From Candidatus Kuenenia stuttgartensis (GTDB taxonomy: Bacteria > Planctomycetota > Planctomycetia > Planctomycetales > Planctomycetaceae), in NCBI GenBank assembly GCA_945904015.1, contig CAMDPK010000011.1:17505-81504 (forward strand): 64,000 nucleotides of DNA. The letters are read 5' to 3'. This document shows, piece by piece, positions 1 to 8,150 of the stretch. How positions within the stretch are numbered: position 1 is the stretch's first letter; every line of letters begins with the position of its first letter. The notes under the pieces were generated by a model. That model did not search any database. It was not told the origin of the DNA and worked only from the letters and a program-made list of their open reading frames with translations. Both the position numbers and the translations under genes were made by a program.

Positions 1-387
1 AAACAGTTGATCGACCGCGAGTGCGATGTTCTCGAAGACCGTCAGCCACGGCAGCAGCGAATAGTTTTGAAAGACGAGTCCACGCTCGGGGCTAGGCCCG
101 GTGATCTCGCGACCGTCCATCATCACGGTGCCGAAGTCGGGCCGAATCAGACCGGCCAGTAGTGACATCAGTGTCGTCTTGCCCGAACCGGAGTAGCCGA
201 CGATCGCCACGAACTCACCGCGCGCGATGTCGAGGTTCAAGTCCTTAAGCACCTCGCGACGCTGCTGACCAAAGCCGTAGCTTTTCGAGACGTGCTTCAG
301 TTTCACGAATGGCAGCGAAGACATGCGGACATAATCCGGCTCAGTGGATCGAGCGGTGATTGGCGGCGATTCCAGGAGAGCGGACAT
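1..387 (-). CDS. ABC transporter ATP-binding protein, nitrate/taurine type (partial)
   Basis: The ATPase subunit of the importer encoded just upstream on the same strand; the 3' part lies beyond the window start. Translating from the ATG at 387 gives 129 residues with a Walker A GYSGSGKT at about 64-71 and a Q-loop (VFQ, Q107) followed by [10 protein letters not shown], which is typical of the NrtC/NrtD/SsuB/TauB subfamily. The signature motif and Walker B are outside the window. Gene order (binding protein, permease, ATPase) matches nitrate-type importers. An in-frame Met at residue 22 is a possible alternative start. The substrate cannot be told apart from nitrite, cyanate, sulfonate or bicarbonate by this fragment. 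Confidence 0.9.
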   Translation of the reverse strand, partial: MSALLESPPITARSTEPDYVRMSSLPFVKLKHVSKSYGFGQQRREVLKDLNLDIARGEFVAIVGYSGSGKTTLMSLLAGLIRPDFGTVMMDGREITGPSPERGLVFQNYSLLPWLTVFENIALAVDQLF

Positions 388-425
388 GGTCGATTCACTT
401 TCGGTGATTGTGATGATCGGCTGTG

Positions 426-504
426 GGCTGAAAGCTGATGGCTGTCGGCTGTCATCCCAAACTCAAGCGGCTTGAATTGAAACGACAGCCATCAGCTTTC
501 GGCC
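426..504. repeat. Imperfect inverted repeat between permease and ATPase genes
   Basis: Two 22-nt arms (426-447 and 483-504; core GCTGATGGCTGTCG) are complementary with one mismatch around a 35-nt loop. The element fills most of the gap between the permease stop and the ATPase start, so it may act as an mRNA hairpin in the operon. Its GGCTGTCG/CGACAGCC core also occurs in the hairpin at 1348-1408. Confidence 0.75.
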
Positions 505-528
505 GACAGCCTTCAGCCGGCAAGAGGA

Positions 529-1311
529 TCATGCCTTCGCGACTTGCAGCCGGCGTTCGACGAGACCCATCAGGCGATCCAGGATGAAGCCGATCACGCC
601 GATGGTCACGATGCAGAGAATGATGTGTTCGTAGATCAGGCTGTTGTATTCCTGCCACAAGAAGCCGCCGACACCGGGGCTGCCGGTCAGCATCTCGGCG
701 GCGACGATCACCAACCACGCGATGCCCAGGCTCAGGCGAAAGCCGGTGAACATGTACGGCAGAGTCGCCGGCAGCAGAATCTTCAGCAGCGTCTTCATCC
801 GTGACAGGTTCAGCACGCGAGCGACGTTGAGATAGTCCTGCGGAATCGCTCGCACGCCAACCGCTGTGTTGAGCACTGTCGGCCACATCGAACAGAGCGC
901 GATTGTGAAGATGGCCGCAGGCTCTGACTTCTGAAACAAAACCAATCCCAACGGCAACCACGCCAACGGCGAGACAGGACGCAGGATTTGAATGATCGGA
1001 TCAAACGTCTTCGCGAACATCTTCGACATGCCCAGCACAAAGCCCAGCGGCGTGCCGATCAGCAGAGCGATCGTGTAGCCCTTCGCCACCAGAATCAGCG
1101 AGTACCACGTGAACCGCAGGATGCCTTGATCCAGCTCGCCACGCTTCTCGAACGGCTTCATCAGATACGGCTGACTGACTTCCCACGTCTTCCACGGCGT
1201 CGGCAGGTTCGGTGCCCATGTCTTGCTGGAGATGGCCCACAACACCACAACGGCGACGATGCCGAGGAATGGGAGGACGATCCAATCACCGCGAAATTTG
1301 CGTTCGTTCAT
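529..1311 (-). CDS. ABC transporter permease, NrtB/SsuC type
   Basis: Inner-membrane permease of the nitrate/taurine-type importer, 260 residues from the ATG at 1311. It has several hydrophobic segments and the cytoplasmic EAA-like region (around NTAVGVRAIPQDYLNVARVL) that docks the ATPase. The frame stays open upstream to 1431, but that extension runs through a palindromic element and has no protein-like character, so the internal ATG before ERKFRGDW is preferred. It lies between the binding-protein and ATPase genes on the same strand, about 120 nt from the former. Substrate specificity is inferred only from the family. Confidence 0.9.
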   Translation of the reverse strand: MNERKFRGDWIVLPFLGIVAVVVLWAISSKTWAPNLPTPWKTWEVSQPYLMKPFEKRGELDQGILRFTWYSLILVAKGYTIALLIGTPLGFVLGMSKMFAKTFDPIIQILRPVSPLAWLPLGLVLFQKSEPAAIFTIALCSMWPTVLNTAVGVRAIPQDYLNVARVLNLSRMKTLLKILLPATLPYMFTGFRLSLGIAWLVIVAAEMLTGSPGVGGFLWQEYNSLIYEHIILCIVTIGVIGFILDRLMGLVERRLQVAKA

Positions 1312-1347
1312 GGGAGAGCCCCGTGACTTTCTGAGGAATTCCTGTCT

Positions 1348-1408
1348 GGCCGACAGCCGTAATACCGTTTTTTGCGAATCACAAAAAACGGTATTACGGC
1401 TGTCGGCC
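1348..1408. repeat. 27-bp perfect inverted repeat in the importer operon
   Basis: Arms 1348-1374 and 1382-1408 are perfectly complementary over 27 bp around a 7-nt loop (core CCGTAATACCGTTTTTTG). It sits in the gap between the binding-protein stop and the permease start. The hairpin would form in the operon transcript and could attenuate or stabilise mRNA. It may equally be a mobile palindromic repeat. Confidence 0.85.
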
Positions 1409-1431
1409 ATCGGCTGACGGCGTTCGGCCAA

Positions 1432-2850
1432 TTACTTCAAACTGTTGATGGCGAATGACGTCGCGTACTTCTCCGGATCGGCGGGATCGAAGATGCCGCC
1501 GTCGAAGAACTTTTCGGGATCGGAGTTCGCCCCTCCATGAGCGAAGCCGATTTCTTTCATCGCTTCTTCGTAGAGGTCGGGCCGCATGACTTGTTTGGCG
1601 ATGCCGTCGTAATCGGGAGTCCCCTCGACCATGCCCCAGCGGCGGAATTGCGACAGCCACCACGTTGCGTACTTGAGTTGCGGGTAGTTGCAGTTGCGGT
1701 CGTGGAAGATCATGTAGTTCTTGTCTTGGAACGAGCGGCCGTCCCCCATGTCGTAGTGGCCTTGCAAGCGGCCGAGGATGATTTCCTTGGGGCAGTTGAT
1801 GTAGCTCGCGGCCGAGACGATCTCCGCCTGCTCCGGCCGGTTGTCCATGTTGTCGAGCCAGATGCTCGCCTCGTGCAGAGCCTTCAGCACCGCTTTGACC
1901 GTCTTCGGATTCTTCTCCGCGAACTCAGCGGTGAAGGCACACACCTTCTCCGGATGATCGGGCCACATCTCCTGCGTGGTGATCGACGTGAAGCCAATAC
2001 CGTCGGAGATAGCTCGCGCGTTCCACGGTTCGCCGACGCAGTAGCCGTCCATCTTGTCGACCTTCATGTTGGCGACCATCTGTGGCGGCGGCACAGTGGC
2101 GAGCGCGACGTCCTTGTCAGGATGAATGCCGCCGGCCGCGAGGTAATACCGCATCCACATGGCGTGAGTGCCGGGCGGGAAGGTCATCGCGAAGGTCAGC
2201 GGTGTGCCTTTCGCTTTGGCCTCATCGACGAACGGCTTCAACGCTTTCGGATCGTTGGTGACTTTCCCTTTGAAGCTGGCCTTGAGCGTGATCGCCTGCC
2301 CGTTTCGATTGAGCAACCACGGCACGATCATCGGTTTCTTGGGCGAACCGAGCAGCCCCATCGTCGAGGCAATGGGCATGCCGATCAGCATGTGCGTCGC
2401 ATGCAGATCGCCATTGGTCAGCGAATCGCGAATCGCCGCCCAGCTCGCCCCTTTCATCACCGTCGAGTTGATGCCGTACTTCTTGAACAACCCTTTCTCG
2501 TGAGCAATCACGATCGGCGAGCAATCGGTCAGCGCGATGATTCCGAACTTCAAGTCGGTCACTTCAGGAGCATCGCTGACCGTCACCGCACCGGCGGTCG
2601 GCGACGGAGTCAGCTCGGCCGGAGTCTTCGCGCTGCCGGCCGGAGTCGCGGAACTCGAATCCGCGCAGCCGCTCAGACTGCCGACCACACCCGCTCCGAA
2701 TAGCCCCGATGTCGCGGCGATAAACCGCCGACGGGTGAGTGATGCCACAACTCCCTGAGCACCGCTCACGCGCGTCGGAGGCACCAGCTCGCCGGCCGGC
2801 GAAGTTGTTGTTGACGGCGATTTCAATTTCTCACCGGACTTCTTGGACAT
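1432..2850 (-). CDS. ABC transporter substrate-binding lipoprotein, NrtA/SsuA-like
   Basis: Exported solute-binding protein of the importer, 472 residues. The N-terminus carries a twin-arginine signal (TRRRFIAATSG, about residues 39-49) ending in a lipobox LSGC with the lipidated Cys near 62, so it is predicted to be a Tat-exported lipoprotein. The mature part resembles NrtA/CmpA/SsuA periplasmic-binding proteins (for example GIIALTDCSPIVIAHEKGLFKKYG). The start at 2850 is chosen because GAGGAG lies 9 nt upstream; an in-frame ATG at 2874 has no ribosome site. The polar stretch before the Tat motif is unusually long (about 38 residues). The substrate (nitrate/nitrite most likely) is inferred from family and gene order. 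Confidence 0.9.
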   Translation of the reverse strand: MSKKSGEKLKSPSTTTSPAGELVPPTRVSGAQGVVASLTRRRFIAATSGLFGAGVVGSLSGCADSSSATPAGSAKTPAELTPSPTAGAVTVSDAPEVTDLKFGIIALTDCSPIVIAHEKGLFKKYGINSTVMKGASWAAIRDSLTNGDLHATHMLIGMPIASTMGLLGSPKKPMIVPWLLNRNGQAITLKASFKGKVTNDPKALKPFVDEAKAKGTPLTFAMTFPPGTHAMWMRYYLAAGGIHPDKDVALATVPPPQMVANMKVDKMDGYCVGEPWNARAISDGIGFTSITTQEMWPDHPEKVCAFTAEFAEKNPKTVKAVLKALHEASIWLDNMDNRPEQAEIVSAASYINCPKEIILGRLQGHYDMGDGRSFQDKNYMIFHDRNCNYPQLKYATWWLSQFRRWGMVEGTPDYDGIAKQVMRPDLYEEAMKEIGFAHGGANSDPEKFFDGGIFDPADPEKYATSFAINSLK

Positions 2851-2886
2851 GAACCGTTTCTCCTCAATGGCCATTGGCGGCCCGGA

Positions 2887-3156
2887 TCAAAAGGTGCGTT
2901 GTGACGGCTGCAACACAGAGCCAGCCGCGACGTAAGCCAGCGCGAGGTATTCTTTGAATTTCTCGATCGCATCCGGCTGTGACCAATCGAGCTCGAACTC
3001 TTCTTCGAGAGTCTCCAACAGCAACGTGCCGAGATCGTTGCGATCCCATTCGTACTTCTGCTCGCGCTTCATCACCTCGACGATGCGATGTGCGAATCGC
3101 AATCGAAACTCGAATGACGCGGGCAGCGACACAGGCTCGATGCAGGTGGCAACCAT
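2887..3156 (-). CDS. Small conserved-looking protein heading the importer operon
   Basis: An 89-residue soluble, acidic protein beginning MVATCIEPVS, placed 36 nt upstream of the binding-protein start on the same strand, so probably co-transcribed as first gene. GGAAAG lies about 9 nt upstream of the chosen ATG; the frame extends further to 3294 but without a ribosome site. The region RFAHRIVEVMKREQKYEWDR suggests amphipathic helices. I do not recognise the family; no enzyme motif, signal peptide or membrane segment is visible. A regulatory or accessory role in nitrogen uptake is only a guess from position. Confidence 0.6.
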   Translation of the reverse strand: MVATCIEPVSLPASFEFRLRFAHRIVEVMKREQKYEWDRNDLGTLLLETLEEEFELDWSQPDAIEKFKEYLALAYVAAGSVLQPSQRTF

Positions 3157-3590
3157 GATGTCACGCTTTCCAAAAAACAGGTCCGTCAGATCCCACCGAC
3201 GGCTCTTTCGGAGACATCGAAGGCAATGGTCATACCGCATCGCGCGGCATGTGATAAAAGCGTGGCTAACCACGTATGCCGCGCGAGATTCCAACGATGG
3301 ACCGCACGGCGATGCAGCACAATCGGCGCGATCGGCTGGCAGTCAGCGACTGATGATCGGTCTTGCTCGATGCGTGCTGCCGATAACTCAGGCGTCACCG
3401 TCGCGCGGTTGAGCAAGGGTGAATCCCGCCACCCCGCTTGCCGGGGTGGTTCCCGCGCTCTGAAGCTACGGGCCACGAGTGCTCAGCAATACTTCGATCG
3501 TGGCATCTTTCTGCCGCTCAACGCCGTAGCTGCAGAGCGCGGGAACCACCGGGACAAGCCCGGTAGCGGAATTGATTCGCAGACTCGAAG
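3157..3590. other. Divergent intergenic region between importer operon and sensor kinase
   Basis: No gene is seen. The region must contain the promoters for both divergent units, but no convincing -35/-10 pair was found by eye. It holds a short inverted repeat (3241-3250 with 3276-3285, core CGCGCGGCAT) enclosing GTGGCTAACCAC, and a larger palindromic element at 3429-3554. Confidence 0.7.
3429..3554. repeat. Compound palindromic element
   Basis: Arms 3445-3469 and 3526-3550 match as inverted repeats in 24 of 25 positions (core GTTCCCGCGCTCTG, outer end GTAGC/GCTAC). An inner hairpin CCACCCC...GGGGTGG lies at 3429-3449. It has the same GTAGC-type edge as other elements in the window. Confidence 0.75.
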
Positions 3591-4685
3591 ATGCACCGCA
3601 TGGCGACAACCTCTTCGAGTGGGACGAGACACGAGCGGCGAACATTGGTCAACGTGGTGATCTTCGCCGCGCTGGTGTTTGTCGTGGACGTGCTGTTGCC
3701 ATTGGGAGTCGCGAGCGGCGTGCTGCATGTCGGCGTGGTGTTGATCGCCTTGCGATCGACGTCCGAACGAATGGTGATTGGAACGGCGATCGCTTGTTCG
3801 TTGCTGACGTTGCTCGACATGCCGTTGTCGCCCGGTCCTGGCCTCACCGAGTGGTGGAAGGTGATCGTCAATCGCGGGCTATCCATCTTCGTGATTTGGG
3901 TAACGGCCATCCTTGGCCGGCAGCGCAATCGCGCGGCGGAGGCTCAGCGGCGGCACTTGTCGGAACTCGCCCATCTCGGCCGCGTGAAGACCGCCGAATG
4001 CCTCGCAGGAGCGCTCGCGCACGAGTTGAATCAGCCGCTAACCGCCGTCGCTTTGCAGGCAGAAGTCGCGCGGCAGCGGCTCGCCGGGCTGAGCGATTCC
4101 GCAGAACTCGACGCAGCGCTTCGCGAGATCGCCGAGCAATCGCATCGAGCCAGCGACATCGTGCGCGCGCTCCGAAACATGGTGCGACGCACCGATTCCG
4201 AACGGCAAGTCGTCGATCTTCGCGAATTGCTCGATGAGACGTTGCGATTGATGCAAACGGCCGCCAAGCAAGCAGAGGTTGAACTCCGTTCGCAATCGGC
4301 TCCGCAGCCGCTGCTCGTCCAAGTCGATCGCGTGCAGGTCGAGCAAGTGCTGCTGAACCTGCTGCAAAACGCCGTCGATGCTTTGTCGATCACTACGGCG
4401 AACCAACGACTCATCACGATCACGGCGAATCAAACCTCGCCGCGCGAGATCCGTGTGGAAGTCAGCGACTCCGGTCCCGGCATTCCGCCGGAGTTGGCTC
4501 AACGTCTGTTTGATCCATTCTGCACGTCGAAGTCGCACGGCTTGGGATTAGGCTTGGCGATCAGCCAGTCGATCATCGAATCTCACGGAGGCCGGCTGTG
4601 GCTGGCATCGGCCGAAGAGCCGAACAATCCGAAATCGCCTCGCCCCGGCACGACGTTCGCATTCACGCTACCGGTGGCTTCGTAG
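3591..4685 (+). CDS. Membrane sensor histidine kinase, FixL/DctS-like core
   Basis: Sensor half of a two-component system, 364 residues (a second ATG at 3600 is equally possible). About four hydrophobic segments fill residues 18-110; no PAS domain is seen. The kinase core is complete: H-box AHELNQPL with phospho-acceptor His144, N-box NLLQNAVDAL near 256-265, G1 DSGPGIP at 293-299, F-box FDPF at 307-310 and G2 GLGLGLAIS at 317-325. The C-terminus GTTFAFTLPVAS is a natural kinase end, yet the TAG stop lies in the first bases of a palindromic element. The response regulator follows two genes later, with a heme-protein gene between. The signal is unknown; a nitrogen-oxide or chlorine-oxide cue is only suggested by neighbours. 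Confidence 0.9.
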   Translation: MHRMATTSSSGTRHERRTLVNVVIFAALVFVVDVLLPLGVASGVLHVGVVLIALRSTSERMVIGTAIACSLLTLLDMPLSPGPGLTEWWKVIVNRGLSIFVIWVTAILGRQRNRAAEAQRRHLSELAHLGRVKTAECLAGALAHELNQPLTAVALQAEVARQRLAGLSDSAELDAALREIAEQSHRASDIVRALRNMVRRTDSERQVVDLRELLDETLRLMQTAAKQAEVELRSQSAPQPLLVQVDRVQVEQVLLNLLQNAVDALSITTANQRLITITANQTSPREIRVEVSDSGPGIPPELAQRLFDPFCTSKSHGLGLGLAISQSIIESHGGRLWLASAEEPNNPKSPRPGTTFAFTLPVAS

Positions 4686-4776
4686 GTTGGGACTCCGTCC
4701 CGACCACTTCCATCAACCAAGCGATTTCCACAAATGAGCGTCGCATCATGCAGGTCGGGTCGGGGACCCAACCTAC
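4682..4776. repeat. Palindromic element with GTAGGTTGGG ends
   Basis: Left arm 4682-4705 and right arm 4753-4776 are inverted with three mismatches in 24. The left edge supplies the TAG stop (4683-4685) of the histidine kinase. No gene is seen between the kinase stop and the next start at 4810. Confidence 0.8.
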
Positions 4777-4809
4777 AAGTCTTCCGGCGACGACGAGGCG
4801 TGTTTTGAA

Positions 4810-5394
4810 ATGATCTCGCAAGGTCCAGAAACAAACCCTCGGCTCTTCACGTTTGTCGGCGGGACAACGGGGCTTTGGACGGTCACCGACGTGAAGGCGG
4901 TGATCGGAGAATCTCTCGCGGTGACTGAGCGGCTCGACATCATCAACGGATCAGTTTCCGTCCCACCCGACGGGTCGAAATGGATTCTGCGCGGCGCGAC
5001 CAGCAACGAACGTTATGCGACTCGCTCCGAAAAAGATCTGATGGTCGCGAAGCAGACCGCGCTGGGTCGTCCCAAAGCGACCTGTGCGGCGTTGATTCCA
5101 ATTCGGAAAAATCCCCAATGGTGGAGTCTGACTCAAGACGAACGCCGCACCATTTTCGAGGACCGCTCACGACATGTGCAGATCGGGTTGAGATATTTGC
5201 CGGCGGTCGCACGCCGTCTCCATCACTGCCGAGACTTGGAGGAGAGCGAACCATTCGACTTCGTGACCTTGTTCGACTATGCCCCGTCCGACTCGGCCGC
5301 GTTCGAGGAAATGGTGGCCGAGTTGCGAGCGTCTGAAGAATGGAAGTTCGTCGAACGAGAAGTCGACATCCGCATGAATCGCGACTGGGATTAG
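4810..5394 (+). CDS. cld: Chlorite dismutase-family heme protein (short, dimeric type)
   Basis: Predicted heme b protein of the chlorite dismutase family; true members convert chlorite to chloride and O2. It has 194 residues, about the size of the short lineage II enzymes such as the Nitrobacter type. The C-terminal half is family-like (KNPQWWSLTQDERR, GLRYLPAVARRLHHCRDL, EPFDFVTLFDY, EEWKFVEREVDIR). His122 (SRHVQIG) fits the proximal heme ligand, and Arg135 lies 13 residues on, the same spacing as the proximal His/distal Arg pair of the Nitrobacter enzyme (H114/R127). No signal peptide is seen, so it is probably cytoplasmic. It sits between a sensor kinase and a response regulator, 6 nt upstream of the latter. 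Activity is inferred; some family members have other roles. Confidence 0.82.
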   Translation: MISQGPETNPRLFTFVGGTTGLWTVTDVKAVIGESLAVTERLDIINGSVSVPPDGSKWILRGATSNERYATRSEKDLMVAKQTALGRPKATCAALIPIRKNPQWWSLTQDERRTIFEDRSRHVQIGLRYLPAVARRLHHCRDLEESEPFDFVTLFDYAPSDSAAFEEMVAELRASEEWKFVEREVDIRMNRDWD

Positions 5395-5400
5395 TTTCGA

Positions 5401-6027
5401 ATGATGCCCGCACCGACGCTGTATCTGATCGACGATGACCGAGCCGTGACCTACGCGTTGGAAGCGGTTGGCAATTTGTTGCGCTTGCCGGTGTTGGCGT
5501 TTTCGTCGGCCGAAAGTTTTTTGAAGTTTGATTTGGCGAACGCGGTCGGCTGCCTGATCGTGGACATCAAGCTGCCGGGGATGAACGGTCTCGAACTGCA
5601 AGCTGCGTTGCGCGAGCGTTCGTGCGAACTGCCGGTCATCGTCATCAGCGGTCACGCCGACGTGCCGCTGGCTGTCGAAGCGATGCGCCTCGGGGCACTC
5701 ACGGTGCTCGAAAAGCCGTTTCCGCTGGACCAACTCACGCCGCACATCCGACACGCGATCGAATTGGACCGAACACGTCGCGAGCTTTCACAGCAACGCG
5801 AACTTGCGCGCAGCCGGATGGCGACGCTGACTCCGCGCGAACGCGAAGTGCTGGACCTGGTCACTCAGGGCAAGACGAACAAGGAGATCGCGGCGAAGTT
5901 GCATCTGACTCTGCGAGCCATCGAAGACCGCCGCTCGCGGTTGATGCGGCGTGTGGGAGTCAATTCGCTGGCGGAATTGCTCGCGCTGGTCCAGCAAGCC
6001 AATCTCGGCGAGGCACCAAAGAACTGA
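5401..6027 (+). CDS. Two-component response regulator, FixJ/NarL type
   Basis: DNA-binding response regulator of 208 residues. The receiver domain (about 6-120) has the acidic cluster D11-D13, phospho-acceptor Asp55 (LIVDIKLPG) and Lys105 (EKPF). The C-terminal LuxR-type helix-turn-helix (about 143-195) reads LTPREREVLDLVTQGKTNKE followed by IAAKLHL. It starts 6 nt after the chlorite dismutase-like gene, so kinase, heme protein and regulator probably form one operon. Likely targets, inferred from position, are this operon and the divergent importer operon. Two adjacent ATG codons (5401, 5404) could start it. Confidence 0.92.
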   Translation: MMPAPTLYLIDDDRAVTYALEAVGNLLRLPVLAFSSAESFLKFDLANAVGCLIVDIKLPGMNGLELQAALRERSCELPVIVISGHADVPLAVEAMRLGALTVLEKPFPLDQLTPHIRHAIELDRTRRELSQQRELARSRMATLTPREREVLDLVTQGKTNKEIAAKLHLTLRAIEDRRSRLMRRVGVNSLAELLALVQQANLGEAPKN

Positions 6028-6061
6028 CGAACCACGAGCTTCGTCACGGAACTGTTCGCGC

Positions 6062-6883
6062 TCAACTACTCGCGCTGCGATAGCTCTTCAGTGACCAACG
6101 GAAAACGGTTCGTGCCAAAATCAGGCCGACGATCGAGGAGGCCAGCGCGATGGCCGGAAACTCCCAGCTTGTGAAGGGCTTGACGAGTACTTCGGCCGGA
6201 ACGGTCACGACCAGCAGGATCGGCAGCAGGTAGGAGAAGCTGAATTGCAGAATCTCGCCCAGCTCCCACGCGGCGGGGTTCACACCGTTGTAGATGCTGC
6301 GCGGGTAGCGGGCGAAGATCGTGATGTAGAACCAGAAGTCGTACAGCCCTTGGTTGCGGCCCAGCCAAATGCTGGTGCTCGCGAGCACGATCATCAGGCT
6401 GTAGAAAAACGCCACGCCGACTCCGACATACAGCAGATACAACCCGACCTGCCACGCCGCGATCGGCTGCCCCAGGCTGACGAGCGCGTATCCCAGCAGC
6501 GCGACCGCCAGAAAGATCTGGTTGAACATCGCCAGGTCCATCTTCTCGAACGAGATCAGGAACTGCGTGTCGATCGGCTTCAGGAGCGCGAAGTCGAGAT
6601 TGCCGGAGCGGATCAGCTCCGAAAAATTCGCCGCGTTGGGCATGAAAAACGCCTCGACGAGCGCGTTGATCAGCATCCCGGTCGCCATGAACGCGAAGTA
6701 CTCCGGCCGCGACCAGTCGCCGATCCCTTTGACGTTGCGAAAGATGATCTCGAACAGCGTCAGTTGCGCCGCGAACCAAAACGTCCGCGTCAGGATCGTG
6801 ATGACGAAGTTGCCTCGAAACGTCAGCTCGCGAATGAGCGCGTTGCGGAAGAACATCAGCCAGACACGAAGGTAGTAACGCAT
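6062..6883 (-). CDS. ABC-2 family membrane protein, export-type permease
   Basis: Integral membrane protein of 273 residues with about six hydrophobic segments, starting [20 protein letters not shown]. It resembles the ABC-2 family transporters of the PF06182 type, which usually work in sets of one ATPase and two permeases; no ATPase is next to it here. The ATG at 6883 lies 14 nt after the purM stop, so the two genes are probably co-transcribed. Upstream in-frame codons run through purM out of frame and are not protein-like. The transported substrate is unknown. Confidence 0.85.
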   Translation of the reverse strand: MRYYLRVWLMFFRNALIRELTFRGNFVITILTRTFWFAAQLTLFEIIFRNVKGIGDWSRPEYFAFMATGMLINALVEAFFMPNAANFSELIRSGNLDFALLKPIDTQFLISFEKMDLAMFNQIFLAVALLGYALVSLGQPIAAWQVGLYLLYVGVGVAFFYSLMIVLASTSIWLGRNQGLYDFWFYITIFARYPRSIYNGVNPAAWELGEILQFSFSYLLPILLVVTVPAEVLVKPFTSWEFPAIALASSIVGLILARTVFRWSLKSYRSASS

Positions 6884-6897
6884 GAAACGATCGCAGG

Positions 6898-7938
6898 TCA
6901 GAGCAGTTCGACGCCGCGTTGACCGGCGACGACTTCGCCGATGATCCAAGATGCGAACGGGAACGCAGCCAGCCGTTCGCGCACGGCGGTGACCGCTTCC
7001 GGCGCGACGATCAGCGTGAAACCAATCCCCATGTTGAAGACGTGAAACATCTCGAATTGCTCGACGTTGCCGAGCCGTTGCAGCCAATCGAACAGCGGCA
7101 AGCGTTGCCACGCGGACGTGTCGATTCGCACGCGGACACCGTCGGGCAGGATGCGTTCGATGTTGTCTTCCAAGCCGCCGCCGGTGATGTGACACAGCCC
7201 GTGGATCGAACCGGCCGGAGCTGTTTGCAACACGTCGCGCACCGGTTTGACGTAGATGCGTGTCGGTGCAAGCAGCGCGTCACCGACCGTCTGACCCAGT
7301 TCAGCGACATGCGAATCGACGGTCAGCTTCGCGTGATCGAAGACCACTTTGCGGACGAGGCTGTATCCGTTCGAGTGAAAGCCGGTCGACGCCAAGCCGA
7401 TCACGACGTCTCCCGGTCGCACTGCTTTGCCGTCGATCAGCTTCGGCCGATCGACGACTCCGACGCTGAATCCGGCCATATCGAAATCACCGGCGGCGTA
7501 CATATCCGGCATGATTGCCGTCTCGCCACCCAGCAGCGCCGATTGACCTTCGACGCAGCCGGCGGAGACTCCAGCGACCAGCGTAGAGATCAGGTCCGGG
7601 TCGTCCTTGCCCAGCGCGAGGTAATCGAGAAAGAACAGCGGTTCGGCCCCGACACAGAGCACGTCATTGACACACATCGCGACGAGGTCGATGCCGACGG
7701 TGTCGAACTTCTTCGCGTGGATCGCAACCTTCAGCTTCGTGCCGACGCCGTCGGTTCCCGAAGCGAGGACCGGGTCGGTGTAGCGCCCCGCGTCCAGTCG
7801 CAGCAGGCCGGCAAAGCCGTCGGCCAACTCGATGACGCGTGGCGTGTGTGTCCGCTTCATCAGAGCGGGCAGCCGCTCCATCGCCTGGTTGTACAAGCCG
7901 AGATCGACACCGGCCGATTGATATGTGAACGAGGTCAT
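6898..7938 (-). CDS. purM: Phosphoribosylformylglycinamidine cyclo-ligase
   Basis: AIR synthetase, the fifth step of de novo purine synthesis: it closes the imidazole ring of FGAM using ATP. The 346-residue length equals the family norm. Recognisable stretches are [10 protein letters not shown] at the N-terminus, [13 protein letters not shown] (nucleotide-binding region), [30 protein letters not shown] and [12 protein letters not shown]. The protein is cytoplasmic. It is followed closely by an ABC-2 permease gene, an association with no obvious functional logic. Confidence 0.97.
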   Translation of the reverse strand: MTSFTYQSAGVDLGLYNQAMERLPALMKRTHTPRVIELADGFAGLLRLDAGRYTDPVLASGTDGVGTKLKVAIHAKKFDTVGIDLVAMCVNDVLCVGAEPLFFLDYLALGKDDPDLISTLVAGVSAGCVEGQSALLGGETAIMPDMYAAGDFDMAGFSVGVVDRPKLIDGKAVRPGDVVIGLASTGFHSNGYSLVRKVVFDHAKLTVDSHVAELGQTVGDALLAPTRIYVKPVRDVLQTAPAGSIHGLCHITGGGLEDNIERILPDGVRVRIDTSAWQRLPLFDWLQRLGNVEQFEMFHVFNMGIGFTLIVAPEAVTAVRERLAAFPFASWIIGEVVAGQRGVELL

Positions 7939-8024
7939 GCGCAGAGGGCCGCCGAAAATTTGGGATGAAGAGAAGTCGGGCGCGGAATGTAGCGAGCCGT
8001 CGTGCCGCGAGACAGGATGCTTTT

Positions 8025-8080
8025 GTGGGGCAGGTTTTCAACCTGCCAGTCCACACGGGCAGGTTGAAAACCTGCCCCAC
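8025..8080. repeat. GGCAGGTT-family palindrome, copy 1
   Basis: Two perfect 23-bp inverted arms (8025-8047, 8058-8080) separated by 10 nt. Each arm contains its own small hairpin (GGCAGGTT TTC AACCTGCC), so the whole is two inverted hairpins, like a REPIN. It lies between purM and the giant gene. Confidence 0.92.
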
Positions 8081-8122
8081 GACAAACAAAACAGCCCGGC
8101 GACCAATTAGTCACCGGGCTGT
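8081..8122 (-). terminator. Rho-independent terminator of the giant gene
   Basis: On the minus strand, 28 nt after the giant gene's stop, a 13-bp stem (arms 8110-8122 and 8091-8103, one mismatch, core AGCCCGG) with a 6-nt loop is followed by TTTTGTTTGTC. This is a standard intrinsic terminator layout. Confidence 0.8.
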
Positions 8123-8150
8123 GAATTCGTTCTTGACGTTCCGTCGGCGG

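Noticed and set aside
1432..2874. A frameshift or fusion at the long polar N-terminus of the binding protein
   Set aside because: The Tat motif, lipobox and mature domain are in one frame with a good ribosome site at 2850; the long n-region is odd but within what Tat signals allow.
4810..5394. Assignment as a dye-decolorising peroxidase
   Set aside because: The GxxDG-type Dyp motif is absent, while the His122/Arg135 spacing and the WWSL and EEWKFVEREVD stretches fit the chlorite dismutase family.
6884..7195. A 104-residue N-terminal extension of the ABC-2 permease
   Set aside because: It overlaps purM in another frame and is Arg/His-rich without structure.
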